From Bacteroidales bacterium (lineage in GTDB: Bacteria > Bacteroidota > Bacteroidia > Bacteroidales > Muribaculaceae): DNA of 56,302 nucleotides. Numbering within the stretch: the first letter of the stretch is position 1; the number at the start of each line of letters is the position of its first letter. Location of the stretch: assembly GCA_014800605.1 (NCBI GenBank), contig JAAVFS010000053.1, positions 1-56,302 of the forward strand, written 5' to 3'. The translations under genes and the position numbers were made by a program. Shown one piece after another: positions 36,127 to 44,643 of this stretch. A model generated the notes under the pieces. That model was not told the origin of the DNA. It did not search any database and saw only the letters and a list, made by a program, of their open reading frames with translations.

Positions 36127-38106
36127 ATGAAAACTAACCTTAGCTCCCAAATCAAACTCGACCGTATTCCGCGTCGATACTATGCTCCTACAGGCGAAAT
36201 CGAATTAGCAGCGCTGACTCGCGAAGAGAAAACTTATACCCGCATATTCGAAAACTCGACTGAAGGCAGCAAATACCTCGCCATCCACATCGTTGAACGC
36301 ATCGAAAAGGCAATTGCCGAACACGGACATTGCGTAATAGCGCTCGGCGCCGGACGTGGCACACACTCTGTCTACAAAGAGCTCATCGCCCTCTACGAAA
36401 AGGGTAAAGTATCGTTTGAGAATGTAATCATCTTCAACCTCAACGAATTCTTCCCACTGAAGGCCGATGGACCCTCAACCTTCAAGCGACTGAAAGAGAT
36501 CCTCTTCGACCACATCAACGTGCCCGCCGAGAATCTCCACACCTTCAATCCCGGCGTCACCAAGGATGCTATGTACGACTACTGCCGCAGCTATGAGCAG
36601 GAGATCGAAGCAGCCGGCGGCCTTGACCTTACGATCTGCGAGATCGGCGCCATGGGTTCACTCGGATTCAACGAACCCGGATCGCTTTCATCTACCAACT
36701 GCCGTCTCGTGCTCCTCTCAGGCGAGACACGCCAGGCTATCGCCAAAGACTATGGCGTAGATGAAGCACCTACATCAGCCATCACCCTCGGTATCGGCGA
36801 TATCATGCGCTCAAGCCGCGTAATGGCTATGGCATGGGGCGAAAGCCGCGCCAAAGTCGTAGCAGAAGCTATCGAAGGCCCCGTCACCGAGGCTCTCCCC
36901 GCTTCATTCCTCCAGCTGCACAATCACGCGCGCATCGTACTCGACCTTGACTCAGCTGAAGCACTGACCCGCCTGAGCATGCCCTGGAAAGTGACGACCT
37001 GCGAATGGACCGACAAGCTCATCCGTCGCGCTATCGTCACCCTCAGCCAGGCCATCAACAAGCCCATCCTAAAGCTGACCGACAAAGACTATAAGGAGAA
37101 TGGCCTCAACGAGCTCGTTGCTCTCTACGGATCGGCCTACAACGTCAACATCAAAGTCTTCAACGAACTCCAGCACACTATCACCGGCTGGCCCGGCGGC
37201 AAGCCCGACGCCGACGACACATATCGTCCCGAGCGCGCTAACCCCTACCCCAAGCGCGTGATCGTATTCAGCCCCCACCCCGACGACGACGTAATCTCAA
37301 TGGGTGGCACACTCAAGCGTCTTGTCGACCAGCACCACGACGTGCATGTAGCCTACGAGACATCAGGTAATATAGCCGTTGGCGACGAAGACATGATGCG
37401 CTACTTCATGATGATGGATAAGATCGCCCCCAAATTCGGATTCGACACCGAAGGCTATGAGAAACTCACACGCGAAGTCCGCGAGTTCGTTGCCAACAAG
37501 AAAGACGGCGAAGTCGACCTCCCCGAAATCCGTGAGATCAAGACCATGATTCGCCAGGCAGAAGCTACCATCGCCTGCAACTTCATCGGTGTTAAACCCG
37601 GCAATATCCACTTCCTCCGCCTCCCCTTCTACGAGACCGGCACAATCAAGAAAGGCGACCTCTCAGAGCGCGACGTCAACATCGTCAAGAAACTCATCGA
37701 GGATGTCAAGCCCCACCAGATCTTCGTAGCAGGCGACCTCGCTGACCCCCACGGGACACACCGCGTCTGCACAGACGCCGTATTTGCAGCTGTCGACGAA
37801 CTCAAGGATGAGCCCTGGATGCAGGACTGCCGAATCTGGATGTATCGCGGCGCCTGGGCAGAATGGGAGATCGACCACATCGAGATGGCAGTACCTATCA
37901 GCCCCGAAGAGCTCCGCTTCAAGCGCAACTCCATCCTCAAGCACCAGTCACAGATGGAAAACGCCCCCTTCCTGGGCGATGACGACCGCCTCTTCTGGCA
38001 GCGCGCTGAGGAGCGTAACCGCGCCACCGCAAAACTCTACGAAGACCTCGGCCTCGCAAGCTATGAAGCTATGGAAGCCTTCGTAGAATATCACCCCATC
38101 CGCTGA
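36127..38106 (+). CDS. NagB-like domain fused to PIG-L (LmbE) deacetylase
   Basis: A 659-residue cytoplasmic protein. Residues about 20-300 resemble glucosamine-6-phosphate deaminase, but three of four catalytic positions differ: N106 for Asp72 of E. coli NagB, M176 for Asp141 and S178 for His143; E183 (Glu148) is kept. Residues 375-650 form a PIG-L zinc deacetylase domain with both metal motifs present, HPDDD (384-388) and HGTH (542-545). The fusion is known in Bacteroidales and is usually annotated as glucosamine-6-phosphate deaminase. I infer that the first domain binds a sugar phosphate without classical deamination and that the second removes an acyl group. Own promoter and terminator; not in an operon. 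Confidence 0.88.
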   Translation: MKTNLSSQIKLDRIPRRYYAPTGEIELAALTREEKTYTRIFENSTEGSKYLAIHIVERIEKAIAEHGHCVIALGAGRGTHSVYKELIALYEKGKVSFENVIIFNLNEFFPLKADGPSTFKRLKEILFDHINVPAENLHTFNPGVTKDAMYDYCRSYEQEIEAAGGLDLTICEIGAMGSLGFNEPGSLSSTNCRLVLLSGETRQAIAKDYGVDEAPTSAITLGIGDIMRSSRVMAMAWGESRAKVVAEAIEGPVTEALPASFLQLHNHARIVLDLDSAEALTRLSMPWKVTTCEWTDKLIRRAIVTLSQAINKPILKLTDKDYKENGLNELVALYGSAYNVNIKVFNELQHTITGWPGGKPDADDTYRPERANPYPKRVIVFSPHPDDDVISMGGTLKRLVDQHHDVHVAYETSGNIAVGDEDMMRYFMMMDKIAPKFGFDTEGYEKLTREVREFVANKKDGEVDLPEIREIKTMIRQAEATIACNFIGVKPGNIHFLRLPFYETGTIKKGDLSERDVNIVKKLIEDVKPHQIFVAGDLADPHGTHRVCTDAVFAAVDELKDEPWMQDCRIWMYRGAWAEWEIDHIEMAVPISPEELRFKRNSILKHQSQMENAPFLGDDDRLFWQRAEERNRATAKLYEDLGLASYEAMEAFVEYHPIR

Positions 38107-38129
38107 TCTATTACACTCACATCCCATAC

Positions 38130-38169
38130 AAGCGGCTATGCCACCCAAAGGCATAGCCGCTTCCCTTTT
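38130..38169 (+). terminator. Rho-independent terminator after the NagB-like/PIG-L gene
   Basis: A perfect 13-base stem, AAGCGGCTATGCC / GGCATAGCCGCTT, loop ACCCAAA, followed by CCCTTTT. Confidence 0.88.
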
Positions 38170-38341
38170 ACCCCCATAGACTCACACCGGGATCACATAT
38201 ATCCCAGCACCCTATGTATTGATATTGAGGCACACAGACAGAGTATCAAGGTCTCAGTGTAAGCCCAGAAAGCCACGTACGAGCACCATGACAAGCGCTA
38301 TCCCGGCCTACGCAGACAATCAGCCGTACACACATTAAAAC

Positions 38342-38370
38342 ACAAAAGAGCGCCATATAGACGCACTTTT
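38342..38370 (-). terminator. Terminator for the capD-like gene
   Basis: On the minus strand AAAAGTGCG pairs with CGCTCTTTT (one mismatch), followed by GTGTTTTAATG. It faces the plus-strand terminator at 38130. The 38170-38341 stretch between them shows no coding sequence or clear structure. Confidence 0.6.
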
Positions 38371-38399
38371 ACATATATCATGTGAGATAATTCGGAAGA

Positions 38400-40373
38400 T
38401 TATTCAGCAGAGTCAGCTTCTGACTCAGTCTCAGGCTCGTCATATTTCTCAAAAATAGAGTTCTTACTCTTAAATTCGGGAACCGTATGCTTCATCAATT
38501 TTACCATCTCAGGAATGCATACCGCTGTGGCAAGATCTGTAAGATGTTCGATAACCTGCAGGACTGAATTATAAGGATACTCTCTAACCTTTGCTATAAA
38601 GATGCGCTCATGACAGGTTGGGAGCGTGTTCTCTTTGGTGGCGAGCACTTCCTCATATAGTTTCTCACCCGGACGAAGTCCTGTGAATTCTATCTTGATA
38701 TCGCGGTCTACTTCCAGACCAGCAAGGTTGATCATTCGTTCTGCAAGAGTAACGATCTTGACCGATTTACCCATATCAAAGACGAATATCTGAGTGCCAT
38801 CAGCAAAGGTAGCAGCCTCCATAACGAGGCGGCAAGCTTCGGGGATTGTCATGAAGAAACGTGTGATCTCCGGATGTGTCACGGTGATAGGCCCTCCATG
38901 CTCTATCTGCTCGCGGAAACGAGGTATTACAGAGCCATTGCTTCCGAGCACATTGCCGAAGCGGGTAGTAACGAATTTAGTGACGCCCTTGATCTCGCCA
39001 CGCTCGATTGCAAGGCCAAGCGACTGCACATAGATCTCGGCAAGTCGCTTCGTACAGCCCATGATGTTGGTGGGGTTGACAGCCTTATCGGTCGACACCA
39101 TCACCATCTTTTCGACTCCATACTTGACACACATATCAGCTACCTGACGCGAGCCGGCTACATTGACACATACCGCTTCGCAAGGATTCTCCTCCATAAG
39201 CGGTACATGCTTATAGGCAGCCGCATGAAAGACGATCTGCGGCTTATAGGCACGGAATACGTAATCCAATCTCGCCTCACTTCTCACATCGCCGATGACA
39301 GGTGCGAAGTCGAGGTCAGGGAATCGATCCTCGAGCTCGAGGCGGATATTATGCAGAGGGGTCTCGGCATTATCGAATAGGACAAGCTTCTTGACTCCGA
39401 AAGTGGCCAACTGACGACACAGCTCAAAGCCTATAGAACCGGCCGCTCCGGTCACCATCACGACCTTGCCTCGGAAATTCTCTATAATTTCATTCATAGA
39501 GATATTGATTTCTTCACGGCCAAGAAGATCCTCGATACGGATATTGCGGACATAATTGCTGACAGCAGCGTTGGGGCCCATCTCGTCAATGCGAGGCACG
39601 ATATACGTACGAAGATCCGTCTCTCTACAGAAAGTGATCAGGCGGTCCTGCTCGGCGCGAGCCGATATCTCGTCAGGGAAGAGTATGCCGGCTATGTCGG
39701 TTTTACCAATAATCTGGGCCAATTCCTCGGTATTTCTGCAATGGTAGACATTTTTGCCGGCAAGCTGATAGTCATTGACCATCTTGGAAGGGAGGATGTA
39801 GCCTACGACATGATAGTGGGGATTATCTTCAAGAATTGTTGCAGTAGCAACTGACTTGTCGGATGTGCCATAGACAAGGATACGCTTACAACCGCCTAAA
39901 TGGGGATACTGCTCCGGGAGACGCCCCTTGGAGTTGAAGCGCTCATACACTACCACCATTGCCACGCGGATAATGAACAGCATACTGATGGTCATGCAGT
40001 AATCAAGAAGGATAAATCCGCTCAACAGGCCGACTCCCGGCAGCTCGCCACACAGAGCCATCGCGCTCCAAAGGAGTACCTCCTTGCCTAAGCAGAGCAC
40101 GCATATACGACTGAGTTCACGAAGAGTGGAGTAACGTATTACAGCCTTGTAGACACCACCTATCTTGAATATTATACCGGAAACAATAAGCGAAACTACA
40201 AGCAGACTTATACTGAACCCTCGCTCAAATCTTACGCCTGGAAGCAGGAGATCAACTAACAGGAGGACCATACCTGTAGCACAAACTGAGGATACTACAT
40301 CCAAGCACAGTACCATCCATGTCTGAAGGAACTTATTGCGAAGTTTTGTCAACAATTTTTCCGGAAGTGTCAT
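38400..40373 (-). CDS. Membrane-bound UDP-sugar 4,6-dehydratase (CapD/WbpM-like)
   Basis: A 657-residue protein with four N-terminal membrane segments (about 20-40, 52-75, 85-105, 115-145), a Rossmann-like middle domain (about 165-260), and a C-terminal SDR-type epimerase/dehydratase domain. The NAD loop TGAAGSIG is at 308-315 and HAAAYKHVPLME at 383-394. The catalytic triad is of the S/T-M-K kind, with S427/T428, M438 and K442 in STDKAVNPTNIMGCTK, as in FlaA1/WbpM inverting 4,6-dehydratases. It likely makes a 4-keto-6-deoxy UDP-GlcNAc derivative for surface glycans. Together with the initiating transferase at 1769 it suggests capsule or O-glycan synthesis. The C-terminal tail is acidic. Confidence 0.92.
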   Translation of the reverse strand: MTLPEKLLTKLRNKFLQTWMVLCLDVVSSVCATGMVLLLVDLLLPGVRFERGFSISLLVVSLIVSGIIFKIGGVYKAVIRYSTLRELSRICVLCLGKEVLLWSAMALCGELPGVGLLSGFILLDYCMTISMLFIIRVAMVVVYERFNSKGRLPEQYPHLGGCKRILVYGTSDKSVATATILEDNPHYHVVGYILPSKMVNDYQLAGKNVYHCRNTEELAQIIGKTDIAGILFPDEISARAEQDRLITFCRETDLRTYIVPRIDEMGPNAAVSNYVRNIRIEDLLGREEINISMNEIIENFRGKVVMVTGAAGSIGFELCRQLATFGVKKLVLFDNAETPLHNIRLELEDRFPDLDFAPVIGDVRSEARLDYVFRAYKPQIVFHAAAYKHVPLMEENPCEAVCVNVAGSRQVADMCVKYGVEKMVMVSTDKAVNPTNIMGCTKRLAEIYVQSLGLAIERGEIKGVTKFVTTRFGNVLGSNGSVIPRFREQIEHGGPITVTHPEITRFFMTIPEACRLVMEAATFADGTQIFVFDMGKSVKIVTLAERMINLAGLEVDRDIKIEFTGLRPGEKLYEEVLATKENTLPTCHERIFIAKVREYPYNSVLQVIEHLTDLATAVCIPEMVKLMKHTVPEFKSKNSIFEKYDEPETESEADSAE

Positions 40374-40411
40374 ATATTATCTTGCATTTTGCTTTGTTAT
40401 TGACCATTCGA

Positions 40412-40419
40412 CAAAAATA
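40412..40419 (-). promoter_or_regulatory. -7 promoter element for the capD-like gene
   Basis: Minus-strand TATTTTTG matches TAnnTTTG, 39 bases before the ATG at 40373. A second identical octamer lies at 40479-40486. Confidence 0.45.
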
Positions 40420-40526
40420 TTGACATCACGAAGTCACAATAACAAAGCCTCTATAAGCCATTTTAAATCATTTTGACACAAAAATACGATATTGTGTCGA
40501 ATAATCCTAATCTATTTTCACTAATT

Positions 40527-41909
40527 TTAAGAGCTAAGTGGTGAGGGGAGGCGGTGAGTGCGGGCGTGGTTGAGGGAGCGCATCTCGATGATTATGAGGA
40601 TAGCGGCCACGATCGTTGCACATAGGTCGCTCATCGGGAATGAGAGCCAGATGCCATCAAGGCCGAGGCGGTCGACCATGATATACAGGATCGGCAGCAG
40701 GAATAGCACCTGTCGGCTCAAGCTCAGGAGGATTGACGCCCCCACGCGTCCAAGCGACTGGAGGAATGTAGTAGATACTACCTGAAACCCCACCATCCAG
40801 AACATGACGAGTGAAATCGTCAGGAAGTGGGCCGTATCGCCTACCAGCCCTGCGTCGCTGACGAACACACGGGCAATGGCTCGCGGACATAGCATTCCGA
40901 GCGCGAAGCCGATAATTGAAATTACTGTAGAAGCACCGACGGCGAGCCAGTAGGTTTTCTTGAGGCGATCATAGAGCCCGGCGCCATAGTTGTAGCCTAT
41001 GATGGGCTGCATACCCTGGCAGATACCGAGTATCACACAGACCAGCAGCGTAGTATAGGTGACAAAGATGCCTGCCGAAGCTACTGCGTCCGATCCGCCA
41101 AACTCGGTGAGATTGCGGTTGATGAAGATGTTGATAAAGCAGGCTGCCACGTTGACGATACTTGGAGCTGCGCCGATACCAACGATGGAGAGGACGGTCG
41201 GCCAATTGAGCTTGTAGATGCCGCGGGCGTAGTGCACAGGACTCTGCGTGAAAGCGAAGTGTCGGAGCACAAAGTAGGTGGTCACAGCCATCGAGATGTC
41301 GGTGGCGATAGCGGCTCCCTTGATACCCATGTCAAGCAGGTAGACGAAGAGCGGAGCGAGGACTACATTCATCCCGGCGCCGATAAACATCGTGATCATA
41401 GCCTTGGTCGGGAAGCCTGACGCGCGCATGACGTTATTAAACGAGTAGGTCAGGTTCATCATCATCAGGCCGGGCAGGATCCAGACCATGAAGTCGTGAG
41501 CGTAAGGGATCGTCTCATCGGTGGCGCCGAAGAGTCGCAGAATATCGTCAAGGAAAAAGAAGAACACCGACAGATAGACCAGACCGATCAGCGTAGTGAG
41601 AGTCAGAGCATTGCCAAACACTCTGCGAGCACCGGCGTCGTCGGAGTTTCCCAGGTGGATCGAAATGCGGGCTGCAGCGCCGGCTCCTATGAGCACACCG
41701 AGTGCTGTCGTGATATTCATTACCGGGAATGTAATAGTCAGTCCGGCTATAGCCTCCTTGCCGACTACCTGACCGATGAAAGCACGGTCGACTACGTTAT
41801 AGAGCTGCATGACCAGCATACCGACGACGGCCGGCAAGCTATATGTCCAAAGCAGACGCCCAACACTCTGAGTGGCGAGCTGCGCGGTGGGATTATCCGT
41901 TCGAGCCAT
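40527..41909 (-). CDS. MATE family efflux transporter
   Basis: A 460-residue protein with about twelve membrane segments in the two-bundle MATE arrangement; motifs such as MQLYNVVDRAFIGQVVG, GIKGAAIATDIS and GICQGMQPIIGYNYGAG are typical. It would export drugs or metabolites using Na+ or H+. I chose the ATG at 41909. The frame also opens with a GTG at 41930, but that codon lies inside the terminator hairpin of the upstream TPR gene. Substrate unknown. Confidence 0.92.
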   Translation of the reverse strand: MARTDNPTAQLATQSVGRLLWTYSLPAVVGMLVMQLYNVVDRAFIGQVVGKEAIAGLTITFPVMNITTALGVLIGAGAAARISIHLGNSDDAGARRVFGNALTLTTLIGLVYLSVFFFFLDDILRLFGATDETIPYAHDFMVWILPGLMMMNLTYSFNNVMRASGFPTKAMITMFIGAGMNVVLAPLFVYLLDMGIKGAAIATDISMAVTTYFVLRHFAFTQSPVHYARGIYKLNWPTVLSIVGIGAAPSIVNVAACFINIFINRNLTEFGGSDAVASAGIFVTYTTLLVCVILGICQGMQPIIGYNYGAGLYDRLKKTYWLAVGASTVISIIGFALGMLCPRAIARVFVSDAGLVGDTAHFLTISLVMFWMVGFQVVSTTFLQSLGRVGASILLSLSRQVLFLLPILYIMVDRLGLDGIWLSFPMSDLCATIVAAILIIIEMRSLNHARTHRLPSPLSS

Positions 41910-41923
41910 AATTATCACAAGAA

Positions 41924-41957
41924 AGAGCACAAAGCCCGTGCGACAGGCCTGTGCTCT
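41924..41957 (-). terminator. Terminator after the TPR membrane-protein gene
   Basis: On the minus strand AGAGCACA (41957-41950) pairs with TGTGCTCT (41931-41924), followed by TTCTTGTG. It separates the TPR gene from the MATE gene 72 bases further on. Confidence 0.65.
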
Positions 41958-41981
41958 CTATCTAAGCTTTTAAAATTTCAA

Positions 41982-42668
41982 TTACTTCTGTGCTGCAAGC
42001 GCCTTTGCACGAGCGATATACTTGTCGACATCGATCTGTGCTGATGCAGCATAGCTGGGATACTGAGCCTTGACCTTCTCATAGGCATCAGCCTCAGCCT
42101 GATAGTCACCCATAGCGTGGTCAATACGAGCGAGCTTGAGGATGAAGTAGGGAGTATAGTAAGGGTTGTTGTCGCTTTCCTTGATAGCCTTTTCGTAGCA
42201 CTTTGCAGCTTCAGCGAGATTGCCGGCGTTGGCATAGCTGTCGCCTTTGAGTGCGAGAGCAGCCGCCGCTGTCAGCTCCTCGGGAGCGTCGAAATCGTCG
42301 AGGGCAGCGATAGCCTGCTCATAATCGCCATTCTCATAGAGGATGCCGGCAGCCATCACGTCAGCGCGGGCACCCACAGTAGAGCCGTAAGAATCAGCTA
42401 CATCCTGATAGCCCATGAGAGCTACAGAGTCATTGCCCAGAGCGAGCTGTACGTCGGGGGTACCGATAGCTTCAGCAGCGCGAGCAGCCTTGGGATTGCG
42501 TACGAGATATATGTAGCCGAGGATTCCGAGGATAATAGCCACGAGGACTACGACTACGATAGTGATGATTTTCTTGTTGTCCTCTACCTTGGTGCTCATG
42601 TCAGTGAGACGCTCGTTGAGCACATCGATAGAATTCTGGTTTTCAGGGGTGTTATCCTTGGTTGCCAT
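41982..42668 (-). CDS. Membrane-anchored TPR protein
   Basis: A 228-residue protein with a short charged cytoplasmic N-terminus, one membrane segment at about 33-56 and a periplasmic alanine-rich domain with three or four TPR-like helix pairs (e.g. YENGDYEQAIAALDDF, GNLAEAAKCYEKAI). The topology resembles YfgM of proteobacteria, and similar proteins are common in Bacteroidales, probably as scaffolds at the inner membrane. No partner is visible in the neighbourhood. It has a strong promoter at 42712 and its own terminator. Confidence 0.85.
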   Translation of the reverse strand: MATKDNTPENQNSIDVLNERLTDMSTKVEDNKKIITIVVVVLVAIILGILGYIYLVRNPKAARAAEAIGTPDVQLALGNDSVALMGYQDVADSYGSTVGARADVMAAGILYENGDYEQAIAALDDFDAPEELTAAAALALKGDSYANAGNLAEAAKCYEKAIKESDNNPYYTPYFILKLARIDHAMGDYQAEADAYEKVKAQYPSYAASAQIDVDKYIARAKALAAQK

Positions 42669-42711
42669 GTGATAATAAAATTCAGAAATTAAAACATTAT
42701 ACGGTTAGAGC

Positions 42712-42743
42712 GCAAAGTTAACATAAATCTTTGATTGTTCAAA
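42712..42743 (-). promoter_or_regulatory. Promoter of the TPR gene (-7 and -33)
   Basis: Minus-strand TAACTTTGC at 42720-42712 with TTTG at 42743-42740, separated by exactly 19 bases: the best match to the Bacteroidetes promoter in this window. Confidence 0.75.
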
Positions 42744-43333
42744 ATATTTTCGCCCCAACGACCTAAAAGTAGCTGTCCTACCCCACTCCCCCTCGGAAAT
42801 CCACCCCAATATATTAATGTATATAAAACCAAAATGGCGAGAGCCGCATTATCCGGATATCTGAATAAAAAAAGGAGATTATGCCCCATCTGAGCATTGC
42901 CAAAAGAGGATTCACCCGTAAATTCGACCTTATGTCGATTATCATAGCTATACCTTTCAAGCTCAAGACCGGTTGTCAGTGATAGCATCTGCCGTATATG
43001 CTCAGATCCATTCTGTGCAGATTTAATACAACCGTATCCAGTTGGAAGGGGTGGAGCTTTTCGGCGTTCGCTATAGTTTTCCTTAAAAAAATTTCACAGA
43101 TCAAGAAGTTCAGATGACTTCATAAATAAATTTTGAACTTCGGATAATTCTGAATCTGAAATTTTGAATTGGGGTGATGAGGGAATTAAACTATTGTGAT
43201 GGGGATTTCGTTATATTATTGTAACTGATAATACAGCTCTACGACCAACTATTATAGCATTGCGACTAAAATAATAAGTGAATTAAGCATTATAATCTCG
43301 AGATAAAACTCTTAACTAAAATTCATCTGAAAT
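42744..43333. other. AT-rich intergenic region with an unexplained open frame
   Basis: About 590 bases without a recognisable gene. On the minus strand a frame is open from 43093 to a stop at 42689; its first ATG is at 42988 and gives 99 residues. The longer reading (KAPPLPTGYG, then SAQNGSEHIRQM, then GESSFGNAQMGHNLL) looks protein-like but has no usual start, and its end runs across the TPR promoter. A 10-base direct repeat AAATTTTGAA occurs at 43128 and 43159, and the palindrome ATCTCGAGAT at 43295-43304. Confidence 0.4.
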
Positions 43334-43633
43334 ATGGATACCTGGATTACTATCGTGGGCACGGCTGCCGCTATCTGCATGATTCTCGGCTATGTCCCGC
43401 AGGCCTACCACACTATTCGCACTCGCCAGACTGACGCTATTGCTTTCCCGACGTTTATCATGCTCGGGCTTGGAAGCATTTTCTTTGTAATCCAAGGTTT
43501 TTTGCTCGCCAACTGGCCTCTGGTAATCACCAATCTCATCACGACGGTTGCGTCGCTGATCATCACCGTAATCAAGCTGCACAACGACTATGGTAGCGGC
43601 CGTCACGCGAAGAGCAAAAATCCCAAGGCGTAG
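43334..43633 (+). CDS. SemiSWEET-type sugar transporter
   Basis: A 99-residue protein with three membrane segments (about 5-22, 40-60, 65-85), one half of the eukaryotic SWEET fold. The first helix contains GYVPQAYHTIRTR with the conserved proline-glutamine (PQ) pair. SemiSWEETs dimerise to form a pore for mono- or disaccharides. The substrate is not predictable. The 3' end overlaps the convergent menA gene by 31 bases. Confidence 0.9.
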   Translation: MDTWITIVGTAAAICMILGYVPQAYHTIRTRQTDAIAFPTFIMLGLGSIFFVIQGFLLANWPLVITNLITTVASLIITVIKLHNDYGSGRHAKSKNPKA

Positions 43634-44487
43634 GCTGCCATCAGCATGGCGGTCATCCCGAGCAGGGGATTCAAGCTCCGCCCCTGCCGGCGCATGAGTC
43701 GGCTCCACAAGAAAAGGTGGAGCGCTAAATACGCGCCGGGGACTGTCATCGCGGCATGGGGCAATCGCGCCCACTGCTCCCACATCAGGGCCAACGCCAC
43801 TATGCCATTGGCCAGATAGAGTGCGGCTGTCGGCCGACGTCCAAGCCTCACAGCGAGCGTCGTTTTCCCCACGGCGGCATCATCGTCGACGTCACGGTAA
43901 TTATTTACAATCAATATATTAGCACCCATCAAGCCGATTGCTACCCCCGTAAGCCACGCGTCGGCCGAGAAGTGATCCGTCTGCACATAGTATGTGAGGC
44001 TCACCGGTATTACCCCGAAGAACAGGATCACAGCAACCTCACCCAGCGCGTGGCGCGACAGCGGATAGGGTCCGGCTGAATAGGCCAAGGCTCCGAACGC
44101 TATCACAGCCCCGGCGCCTATGAGCCACCAGCCGCCGTAGACCACGAGTCCCAGACCGACGCAGCACGCCAGACCGAGCGTCAACCCCACGGCAAGCTTC
44201 ATGGCTTGCGGAGTGATGTCGCCCTCGGTCACTCCGCGTCGGGGGCCAACGCGCCCCGGGCGGTCGAGGCCATCCTTGTAGTCAAAATATTCGTTGGCAA
44301 AGTTTGAAGCTATCTGAGCAAGAATCGCGAAAACCAGACAGAGAGCAGCGGCTCCCCAGCGCGGGGAGCGGACAGCGACGGCACATCCCGTTCCGGCCAG
44401 CACGCCGGCCACTGACACTGGCAGCGTCCGAAGCCTCATAGCCTCGACCCAGCTCGCCACCTTACTTCTTGCAGATACACTTTCCAT
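43603..44487 (-). CDS. menA: 1,4-dihydroxy-2-naphthoate polyprenyltransferase
   Basis: A 294-residue UbiA-family membrane enzyme that adds the polyprenyl chain in menaquinone synthesis. The first aspartate-rich motif is ANEYFDYKDGLD (64-75), followed by GPRRGVTEGDI; the second is NYRDVDDDAAVGKTTLAVRLG. Eight to nine membrane segments are visible. The GPRRGVTEGDI segment and NYRDVDDD favour MenA over UbiA or heme-farnesyl transferases. No other men gene is in the window. The promoter is at 44513-44520. Confidence 0.93.
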   Translation of the reverse strand: MESVSARSKVASWVEAMRLRTLPVSVAGVLAGTGCAVAVRSPRWGAAALCLVFAILAQIASNFANEYFDYKDGLDRPGRVGPRRGVTEGDITPQAMKLAVGLTLGLACCVGLGLVVYGGWWLIGAGAVIAFGALAYSAGPYPLSRHALGEVAVILFFGVIPVSLTYYVQTDHFSADAWLTGVAIGLMGANILIVNNYRDVDDDAAVGKTTLAVRLGRRPTAALYLANGIVALALMWEQWARLPHAAMTVPGAYLALHLFLWSRLMRRQGRSLNPLLGMTAMLMAAYALGFLLFA

Positions 44488-44512
44488 ACGTATTTATAGC
44501 TAAAACTCTGCA

Positions 44513-44520
44513 CAAAGTTA
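44513..44520 (-). promoter_or_regulatory. -7 promoter element for menA
   Basis: Minus-strand TAACTTTG matches TAnnTTTG, with TTGG 19 bases upstream. About 25 bases before the ATG at 44487. Confidence 0.55.
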
Positions 44521-44630
44521 CCAAAATTTCGCATCTGCGCCAAGTATCAGAACTGCAGCCTCGGGGAGAAATATGCGACCTCGCCGACAAATATTTAGCG
44601 TCGAGGTCGGAGAGTTATGCCAATTTTGTG

Positions 44631-44639
44631 TAATTTTGC
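44631..44639 (+). promoter_or_regulatory. -7 promoter element for mtaB
   Basis: TAATTTTGC matches TAnnTTTG and lies four bases before the ATG at 44644. An in-frame ATG at 44617 would lie upstream of the promoter, so 44644 is the likely start and the message is probably almost leaderless. Confidence 0.55.
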
Positions 44640-44643
44640 AGAT

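Noticed and set aside
41910..41930. GTG start for the MATE transporter
   Set aside because: It lies within the hairpin of the upstream terminator; the ATG at 41909 gives a normal N-terminus.
42744..43333. tRNA or other known RNA gene in the largest gap
   Set aside because: No cloverleaf-compatible sequence with a T-loop consensus was found by eye; other gaps were negative as well.
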